Assembly: GCF_964030845.1 (NCBI RefSeq) | Contig: NZ_OZ034983.1 | Span: 2,480,001 to 2,544,000 of the forward strand | Direction: 5' to 3' | DNA: 64,000 nucleotides | Origin: Candidatus Fukatsuia endosymbiont of Tuberolachnus salignus | GTDB taxonomy: Bacteria; Pseudomonadota; Gammaproteobacteria; Enterobacterales; Enterobacteriaceae | Part shown: positions 47,800 through 57,900 of the stretch, piece after piece | Layout of the letters: every line of letters begins with the position of its first letter | Numbering within the stretch: the stretch's first letter is position 1 | Made by a program: the position numbers and the translations under genes | Notes under the pieces: model-generated | Database searches by the model: none | Seen by the model: the letters and a program-made list of their open reading frames with translations, nothing else | Told to the model about the DNA's origin: nothing

Positions 47800-48110
47800 T
47801 ACTACAGTCGTAATGACGTCATGTATAACGAAGTGCTGCAAGATTGATGATATTTTAACCTGTGCTATTAGATAACTTCGGTGGTCGGCGATTTTTAACA
47901 AATTAACGAACAGGCTGAGCAGAATCCATGAGCAGTGGGTATAATAATTTATTACAAATAATATATTATTTAACAATAAGCTAATCTTGTTAGATATATT
48001 AAAATGGAAGGCGATTTTAGACTCGGACTCGCCTATTCTGTTTTTGTTGCATAGCAATCAGTTACAAGTGGTGGTTGGCATTTCTATTTTTCAATGAGCG
48101 ATTAAATTTT
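47800..48110. other. Gap between toxin A and the effector gene
   Basis: AT-rich, no gene. Contains a 12-bp remnant of the CGGACT repeat (near 48016-48027). Any promoter of the effector gene must lie here, but no clear -35/-10 pair is seen. Confidence 0.4.
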
Positions 48111-48572
48111 ATGGAGAATACACTAACCTTTCAGGGCACTTATTATCAAAGATCTATCAGGACAGGTGATTTGGAAACCGGATCAACCGGATCAGAATGG
48201 GATGTACATAAAATATGGGAGAAAATTAAGGACTTTTTCTCTGGAACTGACAGCAAGAAAATTTGTGTTGCTTTCTATAATCTATTCAAAAATGAAACAG
48301 TAGATAAAACAGAACAAGCAAAGGCATTGTGGGAGTTAATGCTTTCTCTTACAGACGACAGCAAAGATAAACTCAGTTTGGAACCTGATCTTAAGAATGT
48401 AGACAAGGTTTTAGTAACTCTGGCTTTGCCCGGAGAAAGTACAGCTTTTTCAGCATCAATTGAAATATCCGAGCTGGCGGAGACTTATAGCACATTCTTC
48501 ATGAAGAAAAGGTCTTCACATGATGGTCTCTGGTGCGTAGATAAATTGCGATATGCAGGGGAAACAAAGTAG
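48111..48572 (+). pseudogene. Type III secretion effector, N-terminal part (SifA/SspH-type signal)
   Basis: Residues 36-43 read WEKIKDFF, an exact match to the WEK(I/M)xxFF translocation signal shared by Salmonella SPI-2 effectors such as SifA, which has the same eight residues at a similar position. The following segment (CVAFYNLFKNETVDKTEQAK) also resembles the SifA N-terminal domain. The frame stops at 48572. Thirteen codons before the next ATG, another frame becomes open, so this is probably the N-terminal domain of a longer effector with a frameshift near 48556-48570. The ATG at 48111 lacks a strong RBS. Confidence 0.75.
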
Positions 48573-49405
48573 GTAAAGAGTTATGTAAAACCGAGATGTC
48601 AGCTACGTTCAAAAAATTTTCAACCAATTTATCCACAAAAATATCCAATCCAACCGGTAATGTAGATACAGAAATTCACGTCCCTTTTTCATATATTATG
48701 GGGCACGCATGTATAAAGGGTAATGCAAAATCATTCAACGAAATTATGCAGACACATTTAGAAGGCTATACTCCGAAAGATGCTAACAGTACTTTAGTAA
48801 AAGTTTTATCAGAAATACTATATATTGTAGACGGCAGCCCTGTAGCCATGGATTTCATGAAAAAGCTTCTCGATGAAGGACATGAGAAACAATACTTCTT
48901 TATTGCAAAAAATTTCTTTAGAAACCCCCCCGGGAACTACCATCTCAATCTCTCACAGCTTAACCCTATACAAGAAGGAATAATATCTCATTTAGTGGGC
49001 AGAGGAGAGCTTGACCGGTTGAAGGAAATAGATGTCAAGTATCATGACTGTTCTCAGATAGTCGAGCTAGTAAACAAGGGTTTATCAGAAGAAAAAGACA
49101 CTACAAGAGATGAGGCATTCATTGCTAATGCAATAGGTTCTATCACTACCAGTATGGGAATTGTCTCCCATGAATGGTCACGTTGGATGAACAAACACAT
49201 AGAACACGCTATGAATATAGGCCGTTACGATATAGTTAAAAGCTTGGGGGAACGTTTTTGGAATGAAGAATACAAGTATTACTCTCATTTCTTTATTAAG
49301 TCTGTTTTAGCAATCAGTACAAATGCAAATAAAAGTGATTGCGATGAAGAAAGAACTGGAATCGTATCGCATTTTTTAGAGAAGGTTGCCGACAAAAAAG
49401 ATAAT

Positions 49406-50418
49406 AGACCTCTTCGGAAACTCTGATTTATCTAATTTCCATGTTATAAATTGCTGCAATCAGATTAAATCGTAATCCAAAACGTTTTCGCCTGTTTCGA
49501 TAACGATCTGATACGATTTTAAATCGTTTAATCATACCAATGACATTTTCGTTTAATACACGCTGGCTTGATAACTCACGATTGTTGCGTTTATCTTCTT
49601 TTGTTAAGGGATTTTTCTTTGTCTTTTTCTTAGGCAACGCCGAGTTTGAATGGATCTTGCCAAGCCCTTGGTAACCTGTATCTGTCACTGTTTTGATTTC
49701 AGGATGTATTCGCACGCCAGACTCTTTGAACAACCTAAAATCATGACGCCTCCCATGAGTAAAGCTTGTACAGATGACTGCTTTGCTTTTTTTATCGACG
49801 ATCACTTGGGTTTTTAAGGTGGGTCGTTTCTTTTTTCCTGAGTAAAACTGCTTTTGTTTTTTTTGGACGTTCAATCGGCGTTTCTGTGGCATCAATAAGA
49901 ACGAGCTCATACTCCCTATCACTTTTTAATAAAGCTTTGCGTCCAGAGAGTGCAAAATCAGGATGCTTTATTAGCGTATTTTCTATCCATTTAATCGTTT
50001 CATAGCAGGTGCTCTCACTCACCCCATCGCTTCGGCTAACATGAAAATAAGTGCGATATTCCCGTAGATACTCAAGGGCCATTAATAAGCGATCTTCTAA
50101 ACCCAGCTTGGGTTTCCGACCTCCTTTCCCTTGCTTACATTTATCTGCTTCATTCAATATCTTTATCATCTTTTCAAATGTACTGCGTTTAACTCCGGTT
50201 AAGCGCCGAAATTTTTCCTCTTCCAATACCTTTATTTGTTCATATTTCATGGGGGCTCCTTGTTCAGGAGATTTTTAACAACATTCTTACATGAATGCTA
50301 TAGCAGGCGCCGTATCAGTTGATTATGAAAATCAGAAATAACATATTGATATTAATTAATATTTATTAACAAAAGTGATCACGTTACATGGCGCCTGCTA
50401 TAGTTTCCGAAGAGGTCT
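49406..50418. mobile_element. IS5-family insertion sequence
   Basis: A 1,013-bp element with 17-bp inverted repeats AGACCTCTTCGGAAACT (49406-49422) and its complement (50402-50418), and a 3-bp AAT duplication at 49403-49405 and 50419-50421. A truncated second copy lies at 32491-32734. Confidence 0.92.
49428..50250 (-). pseudogene. IS5-family DDE transposase in two frames
   Basis: From the ATG at 50250 (RBS AAGGAG) the first frame has the HTH_Tnp_4-like part (RRLTGVKRSTFEKMIKIL) and LVLIDATETPIERPKK with the first Asp. A run of eight As (49857-49864) then moves the frame to KQKQFYSGKKKRPTLKTQ, VTDTGYQGLGKIH with the second Asp, and NENVIGMIKRFKI with the Glu. Several IS5 subgroups use recoding at A-runs, so this may be a natural two-frame gene rather than a lesion. 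I cannot decide from one copy. Confidence 0.85.
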
Positions 50419-50529
50419 AATGAACGTTATAAATATTTATTAGGTATCGCGCGTCAATGTGTTCCTCGCGATAAGGCCGAAGATATTTTCCCTGATCTTA
50501 AGCCTGATTCTGTGACATATGTCCGTTGA

Positions 50530-50856
50530 TGGAATTGTTTTATCATGTTGTGGTTCTTTCTTCTTAGCATGCTTATTTCCTTCTTGGTTTGGTTACCTTA
50601 TAAGGAACCTGTGAAAAATCTTTTGTGCTCGCTGATACTGCGTCAAAAACGGGCTCAAAATGCGCATTGACTCCCTTTTTGTATACAAAGAATAAACTGC
50701 GCTTTTTCGCCCATTTTTTCCTCGTCTAAGCGTCGCTCAAAAAGATTTGGAACAGGTTCTAAGAAACTACATGCTAGTGGAAGTGGACAATGTAAATTAG
50801 CAATTTACGGGCTTTTAGCATTAGTGCTGACAGACAAGAATAGCTAAATACAATTT
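50530..50856. other. Intergenic stretch with a MITE-like element
   Basis: Apart from the element at 50601-50763, no gene or clear signal is seen. Confidence 0.5.
50601..50763. repeat. MITE-like palindromic element, copy 1
   Basis: About 160 bp with imperfect inverted ends: GGAACCTGTGAAAAATCTTT on the left and AAAGATTTGGAACAGGTTCT on the right, and no coding capacity. It aligns with the reverse complement of 51308-51440, including the internal GCGTCAAAAA and TTTTTCCTC segments. Confidence 0.75.
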
Positions 50857-51039
50857 TTAGGGTTTTTGATCTTTCACCCATTCTTCATAAATGTTATCTG
50901 CCCAGCCAAGAAAACAGCCGCTTTTACTGCGGCTTGGCTTGGGAAACTCTCCTTTTTTCGCGTACATCCGCCATAACGTTGGATGACTTTTCCCCATGAG
51001 TTTACACATTTCTTTTAGTCCGATATATCTGGTAGTCAT
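50857..51039 (-). CDS. AlpA-family phage/plasmid regulator
   Basis: A 60-aa HTH protein (YIGLKEMCKLMGKSHPTLWR, KKGEFPKPSRS, WADNIYEEW) typical of AlpA-like regulators that activate integrase/excisionase genes of P4-like elements. It lies alone between two MITE-like elements without an integrase nearby, so it is probably a remnant of a satellite. Confidence 0.85.
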   Translation of the reverse strand: MTTRYIGLKEMCKLMGKSHPTLWRMYAKKGEFPKPSRSKSGCFLGWADNIYEEWVKDQKP

Positions 51040-51307
51040 AATTATCCCAGGTTGTTCATTCCCATGTCCGTCATGATGCTTGATATTTGACAGCTTGATA
51101 GTCTTGTTATCCGCCGACAGTCAATGTTTGCCTTAATGGGCATAAATTTAGGATAAACTAAAAATAAAGTCAACTCAGAATTTAGCTAAAACTAAATTTA
51201 ATATAAAAAACACGCTGAATATAATAAGAACACCTCGATTTCATATAATAAATGACAGTTCTACAACAATTTTTTTCGATTCTATACCTTTTCTTATCCC
51301 TAGCGTC
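51040..51307. other. Duplicated flank of the XRE cassette
   Basis: The segment TTAGGATAAACTAAAAATAA with AATTTAGCTAAAA (51145-51200) matches 35965-36018, which lies just beyond the stop of the first XRE gene. No gene is seen. Confidence 0.55.
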
Positions 51308-51440
51308 TAGAACCTGTTCCACATCTTTTTCGCTGTGCTCATCAGAAGAGGAAAAAGGGGTAAATGAGCATGTTGAGCGCATTTTTGACGAATTACTTAG
51401 CCAAAACACGGCGAGCACAAGAGATTTCGAATAGGTTCTA
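51308..51440. repeat. MITE-like palindromic element, copy 2, inserted at the end of an XRE gene
   Basis: 133 bp with inverted ends TAGAACCTGTTCCACATCTT and GATTTCGAATAGGTTCTAA, opposite in orientation to copy 1. It provides the stop codon and the last ~14 codons of the XRE gene. Confidence 0.75.
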
Positions 51441-51810
51441 ACAACTCTGTCAAAAATCGAGCATAATGTTGTTCTTTCTCTTTAAGAGTTTTAATTAATT
51501 GCTCTTGTTCACTTGTCGGAAGTTCAGAAAACAAATCAAGTAATACATTTTCTTTTGGTGTTAGCGCATTTTTTGCTGAAGGTGTTTTGCTTAACGGTAT
51601 ACTAGGCACCACATCCCCACGTAATACCCATGAAGCTTCACAATTGAGAACTTCTACGAGAGAAAATAGGCGGTCACCGCGCGGTGACCTGTTATTACGC
51701 TCCCATTGCGAGACAGTAACCTGTGCTACGCCTACCTTCTTGGCTAACTCCTTTTGTGTCATTTGTAGTTTCAGGCGCCTATTTTTAATTCTTTGACCAG
51801 GATTTTGCAT
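51397..51810 (-). CDS. XRE-family repressor, cassette copy 2 with altered C-terminus
   Basis: A 137-aa paralogue of the protein at 36041-36439, with the same HTH (RIKNRRLKLQMTQKELAKKV, VAQVTVSQWERNN) and the same C-terminal helix (TPKENVLLDLFSELPTSEQE). Its last 14 residues (EPIRNLLCSPCFG) are encoded by a MITE-like element and replace the charged tail of the paralogue. It is divergent from toxin copy B, whose start is 150 bases away, and is a good candidate for controlling it. Confidence 0.88.
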   Translation of the reverse strand: MQNPGQRIKNRRLKLQMTQKELAKKVGVAQVTVSQWERNNRSPRGDRLFSLVEVLNCEASWVLRGDVVPSIPLSKTPSAKNALTPKENVLLDLFSELPTSEQEQLIKTLKEKEQHYARFLTELLEPIRNLLCSPCFG

Positions 51811-51885
51811 AATTAGGTTATCTTAAACCGCCTTGACTTAAGTTTCTCTAATTTTAATTATTTAGTTAAAGCTAAATTTAAGAAA
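51811..51885. promoter_or_regulatory. Divergent operator/promoter region between XRE copy 2 and toxin B
   Basis: TTGACT at ~51835, followed 17 bases later by an AT-rich -10-like block, and TTTAGTTAAAGCTAAATTTA. The ~70-bp block is conserved with 36440-36510. The sites are probably bound by the adjacent XRE protein. Confidence 0.6.
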
Positions 51886-51961
51886 GGTAGCCTTCAGGGA
51901 GCATTATCGAATATTTTTTAACATTAGACTTTTTGCAAAACAACTAAATGGATTATTAACG

Positions 51962-54900
51962 ATGAGCAAAGAAACATTAATACACGAAATACAGAACGTA
52001 CTCAGTACTGACAAAGCGGTTTTTTATCGAATCGATCAGTTGCTAAAAGAATACCAAGGATCGGGTACTGTCGGCAGAGACCAAGAACTCAGTGTGTTAG
52101 CACGTATACAAACTGAGCTGGAAAAACTGTTAATTTATGATTACCACCTGGTTAATCTACAACTGATGTCTAAAATCCGAACCATTTTAGACAAAGTTTT
52201 ACAAGAAAAACACAGCCGATTAACGCCGGTAGAGAAAAACATCCATTTCGTCTGGATTGGCACGATAGGCTCTGTACAAATCACTTACATGAAAGCCTGG
52301 ACTTATTACAACCCGGATTATGCCATCAATTTATGGCACGATCCTGACGCATTGCTTGCCGGTGTCCTGCGCAAAAAAATTAAGCTCTACGCAGGCACGC
52401 TACTCGGTATTGGTATTGGTAATTTGGGGCCAGACAGCACCGCCTCAACGAGTATTCGAGCGGTCATAGATTTACAAAACGAATTTTACAAAGGTTACCT
52501 CCTCGCAAAAAACAGTCCGAATGAAACGTTTGATGACTGTGTTACCCGATTCCTGTGGGACAAAGGGTGGAGTACCCTAGATGAACTAGAGCAAATAAAA
52601 TCGGAGAATAAGCGTGCTTTCAATCGGGCCGTTGCTGAGCTTAACGCTGCTCAGAGTGTTAGAACGCCCACTCAGCCAAACAAGCCGATTCGTTTACGTG
52701 AAATCAACACGGCCCTGTTTCAAAATACAGCAGGAAAAGACTATTACAAATATTACCTTAAAGAGCTGGGTTTAAGGCAAAATCTCGCTTCGGCTTCTGA
52801 TAAGGCCCGTTACATGATCCTCTATAAAGAGGGCGGTGTTTATCTGGATGCTGACCTATTGCCACATCCTCATGGAGAGGTTTGGCAGAAGATAAAAACA
52901 GAACTTCTGGACAATATCAACAAGAAAAAAGCCATCAATGATACTTATCCACAAGATGATCCCATTTATGTGAAAGGGGTATCTTTGCTAGAGTTAGTGG
53001 ATGTATTCCGATCCCTCTTCTCGAATAAGCCAACCATGTTTGAAACAAACATCTATCGCCGACGTGCTTATGTCGAAATAGTTTTGATGAACAGTCTGTT
53101 ACGCGCCTGTCATGGTGACGGTCAGCCACCGAAACCAGATTACCAACAGCTGGCCCTGGATATCAATCGAGGAAACTCGGATCCCTTTTTCAACGCTATC
53201 CAACCCCTGTTTCCAGAGATCGACCGCATCATCGAGACCCTACCCAAAAAAATGTTGATGGATCCCCTGGGTGAGCTGCGAATACTACGGGATGGCATAG
53301 GCTATATGGAGCACCCTTATGTAGAAGGACGGATCACCAACTCTTATCTTCTTGCCCCTAAAAACAGCGCTGCGCTATTGAAAATACTGGATCTGGTTTT
53401 TCAAAAAGATACAAAAATAGAAGAGGATCAGATAGATAGGGTCAATGTTTCCAATCCACCCAGCCCACCGCGCCGCTCTTCTAACGAGTACTCCACACTA
53501 GATATAAACTTAATGATGTACCGCTATGATGGCTGGATAGATGGCTCAGTAGCCACCGTCTACAGTTCGGGGCCAAAGATCATCACCGCCTGGTTAACCG
53601 ATTATGTCACCCAGCATCCCGAATTGGCCGCGTATTTTGAGGTGTTTAAACAGCAATTTTTTGTTTTTTCAAACATCAGTAGAAATACCGAAGAGGATAT
53701 GAAGTCTACTTGGATTGGATCGGCAATGATAAGTCGGAATAACTACTACGAAAAGCCTTCCATCTATAAAAGTCAGCTGATTATACAATTTGATAGTGAC
53801 CCCTCAACTGAAGCTGCAGCACGTTGGCTGTATAACAAGCGCAGAGAGAACAGTCTATGGGTGAAAATAATTCGTAATGGTGGGCGTATCGCTCTTCATT
53901 GCCACATCCCAACGAATTTTAAATTTTACGATAACGGTGCTGAGGAAAAAGCCCGTATCCTGCTGATTGGGCGTGGTGAAAACGGGCAATTGAATGGTCT
54001 TAACGGCGATAAAATAGCGGAAGGAATCGTAAAGGTACTCGCCAGCCCGGAAGTCAAGCCCTATATCGATGCACGCATTTCGTTTACGGACCAATCCACA
54101 AATGTGATCTCACGGATTAGTGTCGTCGCCAGTGGCATCGAATCCTTTGACACAGAGGCATCAGACATCCGCTCTGGCACCTCTGTCTCCCTCAATCATG
54201 GATTTACTTATCAGCTACTGACACAGCTGCGGCAAGCCGGCCTGGTGATCCAGGGAGGAATTTCTATACGTGATGCTATGATCGGTGTTGATACGGTGGG
54301 ACGAAAATGGACGGGGAATTGGGATACATTGAGCAAAAAAATTCTTTGGCACTCTGCTCAATCCGCTTATAAATGGATCGGTGTGTTAGACCCTGCGGAT
54401 AAAACCGTCAAGTTTACTAAAGTCGTATTGGGAAAAGACCTCCTAACACAAATACGTCCCTGGATAGACATCAATAAGCACGGCAGGTTTGGCCTTTTTA
54501 GCCGCTACGCATTTAGAGATGGACTCATTCCATCCAAAATGAGTGATACTTTTAATGAAGACGATTTTGCCCTGTTTACTGATAAATTCGATCATGCTGT
54601 TGGGCACCGCGTTCTTATGGCAGATGTCATGGCGTTGTTTTCTGGCATGAAAAAAAAAGAATTGCCCGGGGGGAAGAAAGTACGTTCAGCTATTGTCGAC
54701 GAACGCGCTGATCAATTGCGTATACTGAGAGATGTTCTACAACAGGTGACGTTTAACGAGCGACAGGATCAATGGTTGACCTGGCTTGCCTCTTCTAGAC
54801 TGGTAGAAGAAAAAACGCAACAAAAACTGCGACAATTGCTAACCGACAATCCACATTACTATGCTCAGCTAAGAGCATCGGCAGATGAAGAATTGTTTGA

Positions 54901-57900
54901 TTTTTATTATGTTGATTTCGCCCAAAAAAATGCCTACTACCCGATCATCAATCACCTGGGGACTGAATCCCAGAATATTATATTGATTTATCTGGGTAAT
55001 CTGGGAAAACGTCTGCAAGCCCTGATGAAAAAAATAGCGCAACCTGGATCACTCGTCTCAACCTCATCATTGGATTTTTTTCAAGAAAACATCTTAAAAT
55101 TAAGCAGTGAGCAAACACACTTGGTTTATTCTGTTTGGAAAACCGGTCAAGGCACGGTTTCTACGGCCATTTTCCAAGCAAATGTAATCGAGATCGCCGC
55201 TGATTTACCGCCAATGATCCCGCGAGAAAAAACCTTGCTTCTTGCCGGATCATATCTTAACAGTGCCTTCCTTTTTGAAAATCTAACAGAAGAAATTGCC
55301 CTTCTAGGTCGCTCAGTTCCAGCAGATTCTCTGGCTTTATTGCAAAAAATCACGCCGGTGAATGGTCAAAATAAATCGAAAGTCCCCTTTTTGCATCCCA
55401 ACACGGGCGTGATGACGGAGGTTGAAACCAACAAAAACGCCTTCAGACAAGCACGGGACAGCCTGGAAAAAAATTACCTCATCCCTTGGCCTGATAACAG
55501 TTTAATGATGTTTTCAGAAAAGGGGTATTCATATAAAAAGGCGGTCGATCTTTCAAGCTGGGTGTTTAATAAAATCTTTGTAGCACATTTTCTTATCGAG
55601 CAAATCAAAGCGGGTAAAGGTTTGTTCGCTCAGCCTGAGACACAAGGTCTCCCCGATGGATTAAGACAAACTCTGGTGCTACAACATTATGTCGGCATCA
55701 TGGGGATGACCAATGATCTGGTCGATGACGCCGCCAGATTGTCTTATTTCACGGCGAGCAAGGTTTTGAACAGACAAACGGTGGTGTTTTCTTTACGTAA
55801 GATGGCCTATCTTTCTTCAGAGCTCCTCGCAAGCACGACGACCACCCATCGTTACGCGGTGTTAGCCAAAGGGATCCTGGAAAAAAACCAGATCCAGTAC
55901 GCACTGAAAAAATTCACTACCAATATCAGCAAAACCGCTATGGGCTTAGGGCTGGCGTTCAGTGCCATCGATGTGGCATTGACGACCGAGGCTTTTTTAA
56001 ATGCCCCGGATAACGATTCACAAATGATCCTCGGTACACAATTGGGTTTTAGTGTGCTAGGTTTCGGCATACAGCTGGGTGCTATCGGGCTGGCATTAAC
56101 CGGTGCGACAAGCATGGCGCTGGCGCTTGGCGTACTGGCTTTGGTTGTTGCCGTGACCGGTGTATTGGTCGTCTTGCTGTTGGAATCTTTTCAGAAAGAA
56201 GCCAATGAAGTTAAGACTTGCGCTTTATTTCTCAAAACGCTGAAAGAGAGCCGTGAGACAGGCTACCTACTGAAGAATGGCTGCTTTGTTCATGAAGGTA
56301 CCGCGTGTATCCGCGGGCTGGAATTAGGTACTGACTGCAAGATTATTTTTGGATCACAACGATACCAGGCGTATCGGAGCACTTCATCAGGCAGTTCTCA
56401 TGCTAAATTTGAGAGATTAAATGTATTAAAGGAATTTAAGAGTTCTGGTGTCGCTCTCACCGCACTGCCATCCGGCAATGATACCGGTGAAGTGTTAAAT
56501 CATAACCTCGTTTTGCCTTGTATTGCGCGGACTGACTACGATTTTTCTTATACAATGAGTGGATCTAGAACCATAGACGATGAATCCGATGCAACCTTTG
56601 CTAGCCTCAGGGCGCTGGCCAGGAATCACGAAGATTTTGTCTTTTCTCATAGCAAAATCGTCACCGGCCTTGCACAGGTGACCTATCTTCATCGTGAAAT
56701 AAAAGCGATCACAGCCAGCAGAAGGCCCACCAACATCAGGGTGAGGATTAACCCACTGTTTCAACAGCAATGGGCACTGCATTTCCCCTGGATAGAAAAT
56801 AAAGAGGACTACAACGAAGAACACGCGATTTTTAAAACAGAAAACCCCGATTGGCAGACAATGGAATATGAAGAGTTCAAGGAAAAAGTCAAAGTACAGG
56901 AGCAGCTATTTCGAGAGGAAATTATCAATAATGCCCGTAAGATCACTTACCATATTGACAACGCTGCAAACACTCAACAAATCCTGGTTTTGCCGCCCCC
57001 TGACTTTCCGCTAACATTGTGGCTACGAGGAAGTAACTGGTTGATTAGTGCCCTTAACTTGGGAACAATAGCACCACTCAGAAGGGAAAGCGATCAATTA
57101 CAGATTGGTAGACACAAAATCTACGTAGCGCTTGTCGCCGATCAAAACATTCGGATCCAGTATTTGATCCATCGAAAAGCAACCCTGATCCAGCGTATTA
57201 CCGTTAGCGAAATGAATATTGTTTCGCTAGTCTTTGATGCCGCCGACTGCCCCGAAAACAGCATAAAAAGAGAGATTGAGCTTTTATATCAGAGTCAAAA
57301 AAACGCCTACAACGACTTTTCTGGGCTACAACATCTGTTGATCAAAAATTACCACGAAGGTGATTACCATGGGAATGCGCATTATCTGATTAAAAATAAA
57401 AAACTGGTCTTCGCTCCGGTACTGGCTCCCTTTAAATTTGCCACTGAATATGCTCAATTCCTCGTCGAGGAAGCCAATCAGGCTTTTTTCTATGCCAACC
57501 TTGATCTACATGCTGAATCTATTGCAATGGCAACTTCAGGCAGGATCAATCATCCTTTTCAGCCAACTTTCTGGATCACACATTGCGGACTGTCTCGATT
57601 GGAGTTCATCAATTATTCTTTTCTTCCCTTCTTTTCTTCATCGACAAGGTTACAGATCAAGACAGAGATAGTAGAAGAGCAAGGGCAATTGATGCTGATA
57701 GAACGCTACAAAAAAAGCAACTCATCGGTAGAGATACAGTACGCGATTAATATCAATTTTGCTGCCAATCAGCCTTTATTGTTGAGAAAAATCCAGTTTA
57801 GCCAAGATATCTTCAGCATTTCCCGTGTCGGTGAATGGTTCTCAGGATCCTCACAGACTACTCTGGAACAACTGCAAGCTCTCCTTTGTACCACACTACT

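Larger units (their letters stand above)
48596..50529 (+). pseudogene. Effector C-terminal domain, interrupted by an IS5-family element
   Basis: The open frame from 48596 (and from ~48545 without an ATG) runs to the IS end. It joins the 50419-50529 segment (ERYKYLLGIARQCVPRDKAE to the stop) when the IS and one AAT repeat are removed, giving ~305 aa in frame. The domain is helical, perhaps built of HEAT- or ankyrin-like units (YIMGHACIKGNAKSFNEIMQ, GIISHLVGRGELDRLKEID). With the upstream WEKIKDFF part it would form a ~465-aa effector. No enzymatic motif is recognised. Confidence 0.7.
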
